In this document: positions 47,449-60,219 of the stretch, piece by piece
How the letters are laid out: each line of letters starts with the position of its first letter
How positions within the stretch are numbered: the first letter of the stretch is position 1
Assembly: GCA_002794775.1 (NCBI GenBank)
Contig: NBAY01000001.1
Coordinates: 2,790,001 to 2,854,000 of the forward strand
Source of the DNA: Porodaedalea pini
Lineage: Eukaryota; Basidiomycota; Agaricomycetes; Hymenochaetales; Hymenochaetaceae
DNA length: 64,000 bases
Direction of reading: 5' to 3'
Position numbers and translations under genes: made by a program
The notes under the pieces: generated by a model
Databases searched by the model: none
Told to the model about the DNA's origin: nothing
Seen by the model: only the letters and a program-made list of their open reading frames with translations

Positions 47449-47456
47449 TATAAAAA
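47449..47456 (+). promoter_or_regulatory. TATA-like box before the 47.5 kb gene
   Basis: TATAAAAA lies about 75 bases upstream of ATG 47531. A second TATAAAG lies near 47422. These are motif matches only. Confidence 0.4.
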
Positions 47457-47530
47457 CACGCTTGAAAAGCCAGAAGCTCAACTGCACTGTCCTATATTCC
47501 GAGCAACTCATCCCCCCTCTCATCTCGACA

Positions 47531-48284
47531 ATGCCTGCTCCAGAGGTTGACACCTACGCCAAGGGTGTACGTCCAGCGCTCGGCCATGTGTGAGTGCTGC
47601 TCCTCTATGCAACGCGCTGTGCTGCACTGCTCATCGAGTTCGCCACCAGAAATCTAATGGTCGATACATTGATCGCGAATGCATCCGTCGACGAGCAAGT
47701 CAAATTGTTATGTGGACCGAACTGCGGCGCTTACTGATCTGAGTTGTGATCTCTCCCGCAGCCTCCGAACGATCGTTCGCTCCATGCTCGCGACGAGTCC
47801 TCCGAGCGTCGCCTCCTCGTTCGTTTCCGCTGCGCGCGGCTGTCTCAGCCAATCTATGCAGCGTGGGATAGGAAAGCAGCCAATACTCTTCGAAAAGCGC
47901 GAGCGACACGGACAGATCGAAATCGCGCCCAGCTCATGTCTCAACGGCTTGCTCTCGTATACACGCACACTCTATGGCGCCGGAATGGGCTTTGACAGCC
48001 TTGATGCCCTGATAGGGATCGTACGTGCGACGGCCGGACTCCGCTGGGATGCGGACGATCGCCTGGCCGACGATCTCGCCGTCATCGATGCGGACATCAG
48101 CCAGGCCATCCAAAGCTGTAAGGAGGAGTACGCGAGCGGCAACGTGCGCGATATCAACGCAGCCAGGGCGGCGCTGCGCAAACTCCGAGCCGCGCTGGCA
48201 GAATGCCGCGCTGAGGTCGAGAACTGGGGCGGCGAGTTCCCGTTCTCGAGAGGAAGTGCCAATGCGGACTGTTTGCAGCTGTAG
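47531..48284 (+). CDS. Hypothetical protein, helical, unknown function
   Basis: Exon 1 begins at ATG 47531 (MPAPEVDTYAKGVRPALGH) before a GTGTGAGT donor. A likely middle exon reads LIANASVDEQVKLL. The last exon, from about 47761, gives LRTIVRSMLATSPPSVASSF, YTRTLYGAGMGFDSLDALIG, RWDADDRLADDLAVIDADIS, and a C-terminal helix rich in Ala/Arg/Glu, ending FPFSRGSANADCLQL at a stop at 48282-48284. The GC-rich coding composition and good intron ends argue for a real gene. It resembles lineage-specific basidiomycete hypothetical proteins. The VDEQVKLL segment weakly recalls the start of GH3 glycosidases, but nothing else of that family is present. Middle-exon borders are uncertain. No function is claimed. 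Confidence 0.55.
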
Positions 48285-51200
48285 CCCATCCATTAATAAT
48301 TCACCACCCGTCCCTCGCTACCTTTCTTTCCTGACCGTAAATGTATGATAGTAAAATATACCGAAGCTTAAAGTTAGCCCCACGCAGGAACGAGAGTTGA
48401 ACCGCATCGACCGATGACAGATGACTGGGGCGTCTGCGATGGATGGTGAAGAAGATGAGAGCTCCATGCCATCAGCGAGCGCGTGCTAACAACACTGCTA
48501 TATTGTTACCGTTACTGTTGCATTGCACAGCGTGCTCTGTAAGCTGTGAGAGTCTATCGGCAGGTGACGAGGGATCAAAAACAGATTATTCTCCGCTTGA
48601 ATTCCTGCTGAATGCTATGTACTTAGGACATGATCTAATGTCCAATTGCTAGGGGAGGTCTCTTTAGCGGCCCAACCGTCCGCGCCGAGAAAGTTCTACG
48701 CATGATGGGCGCTCACAATTATGCATCCATCTGTGAGCTGGCAGTGGAAGCTACCAAACTCAAGGAGATATTCATCACATCTTTCATAGCGCAGAGCGAG
48801 ACCTCCATGCTCCATGCACCATTGCTTCAATAAGGCTGCTTTGTCGATGGCGATTATGCTCATCGCGTGTATAGCACTATGATCCGCCGTTCAATCTCCT
48901 TTCTCAGATTCAGGTTCGGATGCGATTCCCTTCCAACTTGTAGAATTCCTTGCATCCATCGTTCTCTACATCTCGCAGAGAGCTTCTGATATGCGATGAG
49001 AGAAAGAGGATCCGAACTGTGCACCGGTTGCCGCGGAGAGAACTTCGTCATATGCAGTCTCCGTCCGAGGGACGTAAAGCCACAACCCGATATACAGGCA
49101 CTTCTTTCGTTGTTTCTTTTTCAAGTAAAAACAGGACAGCAGTTACATACAAAGGTGCGATAGATTCGATCTCTGCGTACAATCTGACTCTCCTGTGATA
49201 AATAAATCGTAAGACGTTAATTTAAAAAACCGTCAACAACAGAAAGATGCGGGTGATGAGGCGAAGATACATGGACAAAGAGCAGAAGCTCAGTTCGCAA
49301 TTTAGTATCAAAATTAGGATGCGAGCGCCTATATGTAGGAACTAAGTGCGCTTCGTTGTCTATCGGTGCAGTCGGCAGAAGAAAGTAATCAAAGATCGTA
49401 ACGAGCCCTCATGCGTCGCCCGCCGGGAGAAAATTAATATTAATATTGTCCAGATTTCACCGGCGTCCTCTGTTTCAGGTCAGCGAGCATGTGTGAGCAG
49501 GAACGAGCAGGAACGAAAGTGTCAGAGGCTAAACGTTACAGCGACTCCGACAATTTGGGAGCTCCAAGCAGGGGAAGCAGTATACGCTACAGGGAATAAG
49601 ATAATAATAGTCAGAGAAGAAGGTTACCTCTCGGAAGTGTACGGGATCTCGCTTGAGCGACTTGTAAGAGATGCTGATACAGGAGGAGCAGCTAGATGAC
49701 CGGATACCGACTCGGGGGCGAAAAGCTTCAAGTTATTCCAGTCTGAAGCAGGATTGCTATCCAGGGCCGACAGGGGTGGTGTTGAAAGCTTCTTGCCGGT
49801 GTCCTTTGCGTGTGAGTAGCATGAGGTTGAAGGCCGGAACGAGGTCATGCGCCAGAAAAAAGGATAGTAGGGACACCAATCTTGTATGGGCTGCGTTTGA
49901 GTAGCCGAGTATCAGTATACAGAACTATTGGATTGAACAGCCTCGGCTGTCCGGCAATGTTCGGAGTTTCGCGAGCTAAACCTGTTTGAGAATTTAGACA
50001 TTGCGAAATTTATAGAAAAGACTGCTCACCAATGAGTAGACAGAGATATGACAGTCATGTGGAAGGAAAGCTCGCCAGCAGTCAGGCAAACTGCAAAGGG
50101 GCGAGCCTGCTAGTTGAAAGAGGGGGAATGCAATTTGACATACTAGTCCTGCTGTGCCGGATGGCTGTGGCAGGAAGCACAGTGACAGTCTTCTAGAGGG
50201 GAAACATGGTAAACCAAGTTGCCTGGCGGCGCGAAGCGGAAGGACATTTCCGAGGCATCAACTTCAGCGCCTGACAGTCCCGGTGAAACCCCCAGCTGAG
50301 TGAGAGAATACGCCGGATATCTACACAGAAGATGGCGGAGATGTCTCTTGTGGCCGTAAAGAATTCTGGAACCAGCAAATAAAATACTGAGCGTGAAGTC
50401 ACAGAGTGGCAGAAGGGTTTACAGAGTAAACGGTATTATTCACCTATATGCAATCCTGAAGACTCTTTTCAACATCTTCAGCGCTATAGATAAGATGCGC
50501 AGGTGAAATTAGGATACGAGGGCCCTGTTCCATGGATTCGGCATTGCTAGTGTATAGTCTCTGGACCAAGCACTTCTCCATAAGGTGAACTGAGCGCAAG
50601 TCATTTCAATTGGGAGCAGAAAGAAATCGAAACATTCCGATCGAAATGAAGACACGCTACAATCTTCATTGGTCCTTTACGATATCGGGGAAATCTCAAG
50701 ACCTTGAAAGGTCTATGTGAATGAATTGAAGCGCCCGAAGGATAGCTCACCGTCGTTTCGTCTAAGCATAGTGGAAATTTGAAAATAATAGAAACGAATG
50801 ACAAAATACCTGCTGTGGCACTTTAGCCGCTGCCTAATGTCTATGAGAACGGCGTAGTGCGGCCTTCACGTCATATGACCTTGATAGCATCCTGACATAC
50901 TATCCGCGGAAACTGTCCATACTTAAGTTCTAGGTCGGCAAGAATTTCGGCGCGCTTCAGAGGCGAGATGCGGTTCGCATCTGCTTTCGCATCAGCAGCA
51001 GTGCTCGTACAATGAGCTCAATGAGGCAAGGCTGAGTTCAGCTCTAGTGATGATCGGTATGGTTATCCAGGGGGATCTGGGAGGTGCTGCGCGTTCAGCT
51101 GAACTTCAAAGAGCATCAGAAGGTCGCAAACGGAATGCATGCCACCTTTGAGTTACTGCGCATGAGCATTTGACTGAATGAATGGAAATCATACCAGTAC

Positions 51201-53323
51201 CCAACAAGCTAGATGATTGGAAGCGGTTGCACACGCCTCACCACTCACGTTAGGCTCAGCTTCCAAGGCGACCTGGGCGCATCAGCGCAATATTGCGGCA
51301 GAGTTATTCTGCAGAAGCCGGTCTGCGACCGTCTTCGATGCCCGTCGCGAGCCTTACGCCACTCGACTAAACGTATTTACTGTTTCGCGCAGTGCACTCA
51401 ACGTCTGCGGGACCGTCGCCGGTGGATGACACAGGGCGAAGAGTCCAAAGGGGACACGGAGAGACGGGGCGAAACGCATGTCTAATTATCTTGTAGAGAT
51501 TGCGCGTATCGCAAACCACCATCAAGCGCCGTAAGAAAGCCTCAAATGCCGTTCAGGCCGGGATAAGTCGATAATACCTCTTGCATAATTATGGTCTTCA
51601 ACTTCATCGACCCTGGATGCTGTTCGGAGTCCTCGGGAGAGATCAGGGAGGATGAACCTTGTCGTCGGCCCATAATTTGGTCTCCGGAGGTGCGTGCTAG
51701 CCCGTCCTGTCTTCCCTTTTCCATTCCTATCCACTCAGCGAGATACCCTTCATCATTCCTTCCCCTTTTCCATCGCCTCATGTATGGCCTGATATCTTGA
51801 TACGAGGGCATGTCATGCATGCTGCAAGCCTCTAGAAATACGAAAGCTAGGCCAATTGTATTCTAGAAGGCCAGTAGTATATGATCATGGAAAGGGGAAT
51901 TCGGGGGAAGTTGACACGATGCTTGCGCGAACTCGAGGTATTGCAAAGTCGATGCATCACGGCAAGCACATTGCATATTAGGGTCCTGAAATGCAGTGGT
52001 CATGCGAACGCAAGACACTGAGAGAACCGCAGGGGTGTGCCACGCTCGAGCCTTGCCCTCCATATTGAATGCTAGGCGGAGTCAGGAGATAACCATCTGT
52101 GAGCGCAACCGTTCTACCCGGTGAACATCCTGGAACCCGTTGGCGACGATTGAACCGAGAAAATGGCGAGGCTGCGGTGTTGCTTACCATGTTGCCACAC
52201 GGACAACGTCAGCCTGCGGGTTCTGATACCGCGAGAGGTGTTCTTTGGATGCCATGCATCGAAAAGCATGGTCATAAGCCCTGAATCTCCAAAGATAATA
52301 GACAGGACACGCGTACACCTGCGAGTGAGCTCCGAGGTGCAAGCTGGAGAAGCAGAGATGGCCCAGCAAATGTAAATGCGATGATCCATGATCATAATTC
52401 TGCACCGAAAACAAGTTGATGCTGCTCAAAACGGCGTTGATCCACGGAAGGGGAAAGCCGGCCAGCCGGGCAGTTTTCTCCTCTCTCTCCCCGGACTCTA
52501 TCGTCCAACAGTCAACGCTACTGTGTGGAGACGTATAATCCAAAATCACGTTAGTGTTGACAAAAAAGCTCGAAGTTGAAGAGATGGTTGCCGTGCAGAT
52601 TACTCGGGTGACCTATATTGAATCAATTTTTGTCTCTTTTACAGTTTCTGGGCGCTGGTAACAGATGAAAGGCGCATAAGCTGCGCACGCGTAGGCGCAT
52701 CACATGCAAACTTGAAAATAGCACGTCCTTGCTGACAAAAAGGAGGTTCTCGTTCCAGAAGTTCCAAGTCTCATCTCAATAAGAGCACTAGCAGAAGAGT
52801 ACTGGTACGCTATGAGGGCACGAGAGTGGTAACGAGGTGTTCTCGATGAAGGCAGCCCAAACCTGGGTGTTCGAGGCGAGTTGAGCGCGCGCCAAAAGGT
52901 GTCTCCGACGATCTTCGGTTTGATTCGGAACTGCTACTCGGGAAGAGAAGCACATCATTAATATTAGTCTAGGAAAAGGATTTGAGACATGGCCTGGTGG
53001 CAAAGCATGCTTTGTGGAGCAGTAAAATGAGCGGTACTAGTATTGCTTTTGTGAATTGGAGATGAACCTGTTTGATTTGTAGTATTTGCTTCAGAATATC
53101 TACTCAAACCCCGAAGCGGATAAATATACAGCTGGATTCGGAAAGTGTTTGTCACCCCCATTTTTGAACATGCTCAAATTCAGAAGGTAACAAAGCTGGT
53201 GAAAGCATTCGTCGAGTATGTCATTTGTGTTGTTGTTATCATCTCTGTTGCAATTTTTGCATTAATATTGTTTATATATACAGTGTATATCGTAAATTTA
53301 TAGTACAGGTGGGTTTTAATAGT
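48285..53323. other. Gene desert, about 5 kb
   Basis: No domain, splice series or long coding block that I can support on either strand. Open stretches near 49.4-49.9, 51.2-51.8 and 52.1-52.5 kb overlap on opposite strands and have no recognised motif. A short tandem GAGCAGGAAC pair occurs at about 49496-49515. The region may be old transposon or gene debris, or may hold non-coding RNA; nothing in the sequence decides this. Confidence 0.5.
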
Positions 53324-53503
53324 TACGGGACACCTGAAAATGGAAGTTGGTTCACATCTTACATAAATACAGAACACATAAATTCTCTCATACAAAAACG
53401 ACATCTATTATCTTCTCACCATCGATATCCTTGAATTTTCTACGAAGTCACAGTAAACGATTTTTGTGGTTGAGGAAGAGTTTCCTGTTTTGGGTGTCCC
53501 GTA
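53324..53503. mobile_element. Small inverted-repeat element (MITE-like)
   Basis: AGTTACGGGACACC at 53321-53334 recurs as its exact reverse complement at 53493-53506. Taken with TA at each end, the element would be CGGGACACC...GGTGTCCCG, about 176 bases, flanked by TA. That is the pattern of Tc1/mariner-type MITEs. The interior is AT-rich and non-coding. Similarity continues imperfectly inside both ends. It lies just upstream of the MFS pseudogene. The exact end and the target duplication are ambiguous because the repeat extends outside TA. Confidence 0.6.
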
Positions 53504-53641
53504 ACTTCAAAATGTAATCTGCACAGTCAGCATTACTGAATCACTCACGCTCACCATGCACGAACACCACTCTGTGCCCAGGCCCCATCGGGCTGCTGCT
53601 TGCTTATTTGTGATGCCCTCAGCAATTGCTCTCAGTTCAGG

Positions 53642-55583
53642 ATGACAGCACAGAACGAAACGATGAAAGCAGCGTTGGACAGCGATGTCTCTACGATTGC
53701 GAACGGTAGTTTCAATGTTGGTACGAATGGCGGAAAGCTGGAGAACGGGGAGGACAGGGCCAAGCGCGGGACAGCTTACTATTAGAGAAAAGGAACATGA
53801 CCTTGGTACTATGGTAGAGCTCGAGCCGGAGGACGACCCAAAGAATCTGTCGGTCCTGCGCAAATGGGTTGCGGTCATTGTCATATCCTCCGCGGCACTT
53901 TGTACTACACGCACATCGATCTCATCATTAGTGCGTTGCTCTCCGCTTCATTTCTAGTTTCTAAAATTGATTGGTAGCTGCAGCCGTCTTCTGCCGAGGC
54001 AGGCGAAGCTAGAGTCTCATGTTTCGTAACTTCGGAATCAGTCTCTTCGTTGAAGGGATGGGAATCGGTTCTCTTCTCCTAGGCCCGCTTTCCGAATTCT
54101 ACGTACGTAATCCAGCGTATTGGACATCGTAATCTTTGTTCTTTATCTTTGCCTTCCCTATCGGTTTTCCTCCAAATATCAGTATGTGATTTTTGTTCTA
54201 TTCAATCTTATTTTACTTGTCTATTCAACATGTGCATTACTTTGTTTCTCGTTAGCGGTCTTCTTGATTTTTCGATTCATCACTGGCTTCGTGAGCTCTG
54301 CGGTTTTTAAGCGTGGCAGTTTTCAAGCGAGATAGTAGCTATGTGAGTATAAGCTTTAGTTTGTGTGAACTGTATCCTGAAGCGTTTGTTATAGCCCCAT
54401 GGCTATCTATACCACCTCACCGTTTGAAGGACTCGTTCTCGGTCCTTTTATTTTGGGTTTCATCAACCAGAATACAAACTGGCGCTGGACATACTACATG
54501 CAAACAATCTGGACAATCGTAGAGCTTATCGCACTGGTCCTCGTGCGTCTTACTCAACGTTTTGTTCTACTCTCGTGCTAATGAAGTTGAATAGATCGTA
54601 CCCGAAACGTATGTACCCGCTATCCAAGAAGGACGCTATAAGGTGAGCAAGCAATTCGAGCTTCCTACCAGATAAGTTTTAAACGTTTGGCATGCACAGA
54701 ATGCGGAAACACAAGAACATAGATGTATACGCCCTTACGGAACTGGAAAGTAAGGGACTGCTTAGTACGATTGCCGTCAGCTGCTACAAGGCATTCGGTG
54801 AGTGTCCACAGACACTGCTGACGAGTTGGTCGCTGATCCTTCCTTAGAATTCTTTTTCCGCAGGATGGCGTTTCTGCTAGACTTGCGGAACGCGCTCATT
54901 CTCGGCATGCTGTACCTCGCCTTTCAGGCGTTCCCATTCATTTTCGGCGAGAAACACGGTTTCAACTTGCAGATGGGAGGCTACAATTTTCTAGGCATTG
55001 GAATCGGTCTTCTGCTTGGCACGCTCTCGCAGCCCCTTTGGAATAGGTAGGCATCCAGCGACAAACATTGAGCTACTCTCATCAAAGCCCTGAGACTCTA
55101 CAGACACGAGACGCTCAACTACGGCGGGCATCCGCCGCCAGAAATACATTTAATAATGGGAATACAGGGCAGAATTCTCGTTGCTCTCGGGCGTTTCTGG
55201 ATCGCATTTACGACGTTCCGCGACGTGCACTGGATCGTGCCAATGCTGGGATCAATACCATTCGGGACCGGGATTGTCTTTGTTTTCACAGCGACGTTTA
55301 CGTACCTCGTTACCACGTACCGCCCAATCGCCGCTAGCGCAATGGCGGCGAACAGCGTGCTGCGCAGTACGTGCACGGCTGGCTTTCCGCTGTTCGCGGT
55401 GCAGATCGCCTCGGCACGGTCGGTGCGACGGCCCTCCTCGTGGGACTGACGGCGATCGTGACCCTTGCCGTGAGTGATCAGTCAAATACATTTCTGGACA
55501 CATCTGACTTTTACGCTTACAGATTCATCTTCTATAACTATGGCGCGCGCATACGTGCCAACTCCGAACATGCGGTGGCATAG
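53642..55583 (+). pseudogene. MFS multidrug-type transporter, inactivated
   Basis: Fragments follow fungal MFS drug/polyamine-type transporters: DDPKNLSVLRKWVAVIVISS (TM1), GISLFVEGMGIGSLLLGPLS, VFLIFRFITGFVSSA, YTTSPFEGLVLGPFILGFIN, NTNWRWTYYMQTIW, IVPETYVPAIQ, FGEKHGFNLQMGG, YGGHPPPE, FGTGIVFVFTATFTYLV, TYRPIAASAMAANSVLRSTC and DRLGTVGATALLVGL. Lesions include an in-frame TAG near 54009, TAA near 54130 just after NPAYWTS, a one-base frameshift near 54306 inside the conserved FLSVA region, and a frame change near 55402 before DRLGTVGA. The frame also shifts between the possible N-terminus (MTAQNETM, 53642) and the DDPKNL block. The ancestral role was probably export of small molecules at the plasma membrane. 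With several independent stops and shifts it cannot make a full transporter. Confidence 0.82.
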
Positions 55584-56076
55584 AAATAAATTCAACATCA
55601 TTTAACTTTCATGACACCTTCGCATTGTAACTAGCAGAACAATATTTCTTCTTTTCTGACTTGACGTCATCTTGCATCCACTCATAGAATTGCTAAACGG
55701 ATCTTCAAAGCACTTAAGCAACAGCGCCTTAGTCGCAGTTGCGTTCGTGGAGGAACGAGAATGTCTAAGGCGACTGCGCCGAGCAAGTGCTCAGATGATT
55801 GATCCTTAAACGCATCACGGGCATTGCCGCCTCTAGCAATCAGGATACAAACAAATTCCGACAAGGAGTTCAAAACAAAGAATGGAACCACGTACGAGCG
55901 TCAAAGTTGATCGAAGACGATGAAAAAGAGTCCAAGAATACACGACTGATACAAGACGAGGAGAAAGTTGAGTGATGTTGATGTTTAGTCGATAATTATC
56001 AGCTGAGGTCCTGGCGCGAGAGATGGGCGCAAGATGCACCAAAAGGGGCAGTACATGTCGTTGCCAAAGAGAAGGA
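55584..56076. other. Intergenic region
   Basis: Between the MFS pseudogene and the convergent TFIIIC subunit gene. No gene or repeat supported. Confidence 0.5.
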
Positions 56077-59000
56077 TTAGATCGATAGCCAACGCTGAGT
56101 TATCGCTTTGGCAAGAGGTGTCGCGCCCATCGTGACATAAATTAGGCATAAGTTATACGCCGCTTCCTTCGAGACACCGAAGTCCTGTATCTTCATGAGC
56201 ACAGCACTTGATAAAGTCGAGAAAATAATGAAATTACGTTTTCATCAGAAATCTGCCGTTTCTCGATGATTTTGAGAACTCGTTCGTAGTGTTTGACAGC
56301 ATGCGACATTAGACCTGTTAGAAGCATAGATCAATAGAGGCAGGGAACACAGTACAAGATGCCAGAATACCGATTTGATGGAAGGCACGACCAAAATTGT
56401 ACTCTATTTCGTCTGCGTACGGATCGTCCTCCCCAGGGCCCCTTAGGGCTCTGTACTTCGTCATGAATCCCATGGCCTGCAGAAACAGGGACTCGTTATG
56501 CAACTGATGACACTCTAAATGAAGTAGACCGACTTGAGTAATTAAAAAGTTTCGATTATCAGATTGGCGTTGCATAGCTCGACCTAGAGATGCCACAGCC
56601 AGGGTCATGCATATCAACGAGTCGTTCGGGAAGTAGTCGTAAGCATGCAGGAGATAGACTAAAGACTTAAAAGTAAAGTCGGAGATGATTCGAGAACAAA
56701 GGAGAGAACGTACAGAGAGCACCTTGATAGCTCCTTGCCATGATCAGACTCTGCCCATATAATGTCGGAAGTACAGGATTACTCTTCGTCGGTCTTGACA
56801 AATCACCGTTGTTCGTTTCTTTCGAAGACTCCTCAGGCTCGCTGGCGACATCAGCATCCTCTTCAGCCTCCTCTACTTCATGTTTCCCCGCAGCACTAGA
56901 TCCCGTCATGAATCGGCGCTTCGCAGGAATCCACTGAGCGTTTCCTTCCAATGCGCCGGCGTGGGTGCGCATCTCACGCAGCACGAACTTTTGGAAACTC
57001 GTGTTGATCACCTGGTCTGTCTGTGACAGCCCGCTTGCGAGACTAGCGAGGAATAACCGCACGAGCTCGTTATTGAACTGGTAGGTCAGCATGAGCCTGC
57101 GGAACACCTCGAGTACAATCTCAAACTTCCGTGCATGAACAGCGCACGCTGTGTGATGCCAGAGGTCAGTCGAGCTTTCATTAGTACAACGAATGCTACT
57201 GACTTGCAAGGGCCAACCGGAGGGTATCCTGGTACCTTTGCTGATGGTAAACTGTTGACCACATCAAATGTCGAAGAACATCCTCCGCCACGTCAAACTG
57301 ACAACGCCGAGTAAGGAGAAAGGCGTACTAGCAACAGCAACAAACGTCAGAAGGCATGTTTTACTCCCCAAAATGTTTAAGTTCGCCGACCTCCATGGCT
57401 AGAGAAAGCCATTCATCAAAATGGATGCCACGGAAATGGAACACTTCAGCTTTCTGCGGCTGAGAAGTTTTTTTGGCCTCCTTCTCCTCCTTTTCATGTT
57501 CTTCGCAGCAGGAGTGAGCCAGAGCAATATATCACTCATGAAAAAAGAAACCGATTCTGACCTAGCTCCAACTCGAGACGAGATGCCATCTTCTGTTCGT
57601 CGTCTTCCTTTCTCTCGCCCACGTACGCTTCTTTCGATGAGCGTATCATGCCTCGAAACGGTCGAGCCTGATCACGACGTCGTCGCAGTCGAAAAATGTT
57701 AACAGTCACCGGAAAGACAGTCCACTCACACTCGTGACGAACAGATTCCGAGTCTCTCTGAACATTTCGACCAATCTCTCCGCATTGATTAGCCACTCAT
57801 TCTCCGCCTCCTGATCCCCGCGACGCATCGCAGCCCACAGTTGCTGCACGCGCTCATACCATGCCGTCGCCTCCTGCTCCTTCTTGCGCTCGAGCTCGAG
57901 AAGCTGTTCGCGAGACAATGTGCTACGCGACTTCGTAGAGACAGACTGCTTTGATTTACCCCGCTTCCGCTCGGAGAAAAGGGAGGCAGTCGAAGTTCCG
58001 CCATCCTCTTGCTGAGCAGGCCCGCCTTTCGCTCCCCCTGTCCGCTTCTTACGGGAATCAATGACTGGATCTAATCAGACGCCTGTATTTCCCCTTATGG
58101 CAGCGCACTCACCCTGGTAAACGAGTTCAAGCGCCTTCCGCGGATGGCCAGTGACCTCGTATATTTCAGCGAGCTTCATCTTTGCCTCATCATTCGTTGG
58201 GTCCGTAGATATGACTTGAAGACTGTTAGCAAAAGATAGCCGCTATACTGAGCAAACGCACTATGCTCATATATTTCTGCGGCATCGCTAGTATCCCCCT
58301 GATTCCGCCTACACTCCGCCGCCTGCATGAGAATGTGGATGCTGCTTGTCTGGATGCATGGTTAGCGATGTCAGTTATTCAATAGAAACTGAGCAAATAC
58401 CGTGACATCTGATCCAAGCATCTCGTAAACCGGCCGGGCTTCGGAGTACATGGCGCGTTCAAAGAAAGCGTCTGCAATTTCCGTGAACAGAGGCGCGAAA
58501 TCCATGACATTCTCGTTTAGAATGATGTTCGCATGCATCTGCTCATAATGAATCAAGAGAAAAGGTGGAAGCGGAGGAGAAACGACTTACACGCCCCTCG
58601 TCGATGTCGCCGATTTTCAGTCTCGCAATTGATAGACGATGTCGAGCATTGATGTCGAGAGGGTAAAACCCCTGCTTAATTGCCAGGCTGTCTTCACCCT
58701 CGTCCCGCACATATCCCTCTACGTCATATTCACGATCATCAGGGCATGTATCCCAGTATTTTTGCTTCGAGCGGCCCTGCAGCCAACGGCATCCCGCACG
58801 GATCGTCTTAATAGACCGATCATACCATCCCAAGCCGTTGTACAAGTCTGCAAGAACGAGAATCTCCATGAAAGTGAATTCACCAAACGATGCCTGAGGT
58901 GTGTCAGGAATAGCACCTCCGCCCGCAGTGAGCGCTGGATGAAAGAGATTGGAAGCCGGCTCAGACACTTTGCCCTCAGGGTAGATAGTTAAGAAGTGGT

Positions 59001-60219
59001 CAAAAGCGTCCTGATAGAGCTTTGCACACAACCGCAAATCGCCAAGTTCGATAAGGATGTGCCTCAGCTCGGTGAGAACAACGGTGTCGTGCGGGAAGCG
59101 CTTCAGCATCGCCAGATACGCATTGCGAGCGGCGGGAAGGTCGCCAATTTCCTTCGCGAGAGACGCGCGGTCCCAGATTGCATCGAAGTTCGTCGGGTCG
59201 AGATGCATCGTCTTCGCCAGGCAGTACAACGCCTGCTGCGCGTAACCGGCATCACGGGATTGGCGTGCAAGTTGGTGCCATTCGTCTGGATCGTGCCGCA
59301 GGTGTGCGCCCATGATCGCAGCTTGGAGCGCCTTGAGAGGCTCGTTGAGCTCGCGGTAGCATGTCGCGAGCACGCTCCACGCAGAAGCAGCCCGCGGTTC
59401 GATGCGAATGACTTCGGTCATGATGCGTATCGCTTCTTGCGGATTCCCGTCGACATACGCCGTGTTTCCTTCACCGACGAGCGCGCGAACCTGATGAGAG
59501 AGAACGGGACCCGCGCGGCGACCTCTACCCTGGTATCATTGAATGCTCAGAGAAACATTTGAACGGATAAGTACAACAAATGGCAAGAGTTGGTATAGCG
59601 TTCCAGCGTTTGGTTAGGTGTCCGTTCAGTGGTCACTTCTTTAGAGCACCTCTGTGAGCAAGCGCACCGGTCGTCTCGCTTCAATCAAGACGTTGGCATG
59701 CCGGTACGCCCTCGACTAACGCGAAACGCTACGTACCACTTCCAGCCAATTCCTTCCGCCAACTCACCTTTCCTTTGCCCTTCCCGACTCGACCGATGCC
59801 CGACGCAGCACGCAAGTCAGCTTGGAACTGGTCCTCCACATCGGCACCATTTGGTGTGTCCCATATCTTGCTCAACATCGCTGAGCTCGCGACATCGTCT
59901 GTATTAGAAATATTTCCTAAGAGACGGCTGCGAAAGTGTCACTAATACCTAAAGTATACAGCCAACATGCTACTCACTCAAAGTCGCCTTCAATCTGTCT
60001 CTCTACAATTCCTCCTTCATCCAGCCTTTCCCGATCGTCTTCTTCGTCATCGCCCTCGTCTGCAATGGATTCGCTTTTCTCAGAGCCATTAGACTCGAGT
60101 TCAGAGCCTGAGGACGCGTTCTCGATGTACTCTAGGCCAGCGTCGTCTACGAGAGCGCTTAAACGTGTCGAGGTATTCGAGTGTAAATGCATACCTTTTC
60201 CATCTTCAAAAGAGTACAT
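56077..60219 (-). CDS. TFIIIC TPR subunit (Tfc4/Sfc4, GTF3C3-like)
   Basis: Subunit of the RNA polymerase III factor TFIIIC, which binds tRNA and 5S gene promoters and uses its TPR arrays to recruit TFIIIB. Starts at ATG 60219 (MYSFEDGKGMHLHSNTSTRL). The N-terminus is acidic (ADEGDDEEDDRERLDEGG). A block ending IGRVGKGKGK follows, then basic RGRR. TPRs begin near 59.5 kb: EAIRIMTEVIRIEPRAASAW, NEPLKALQAAIMGAHLRHDP, CLAKTMHLDPTNFDAIW, FGEFTFMEILVLADLYNGLG. A Lys/Arg-rich linker (RKKRTGGAKGG, SERKRGKSKQS) separates the two TPR arrays. The C-terminal array includes GLLHLECHQLHNESLFLQAM and ends in the conserved tail AAYNLCLIYVTMGATPLAKA ... QRWLSI at a stop at 56077-56079. Introns are about 45-60 bases. 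No lesion seen. Domain order and tail match the family well. Confidence 0.9.

Larger units (their letters stand above)
46674..47530. other. Divergent promoter region
   Basis: Shared upstream region of the aldo/keto reductase (left) and the 47.5 kb gene (right). It contains the TATA-like sites listed separately and no supported gene. Confidence 0.5.

Noticed and set aside
47640..47730. Possible GH3 beta-glucosidase start (VDEQVKLL)
   Set aside because: Only this short segment resembles GH3; the rest of the gene does not, and no GH3 catalytic blocks follow.
51200..51820. Overlapping open stretches on both strands in the gene desert
   Set aside because: They overlap in several frames, lack ATG or splice support, and match no family I know.
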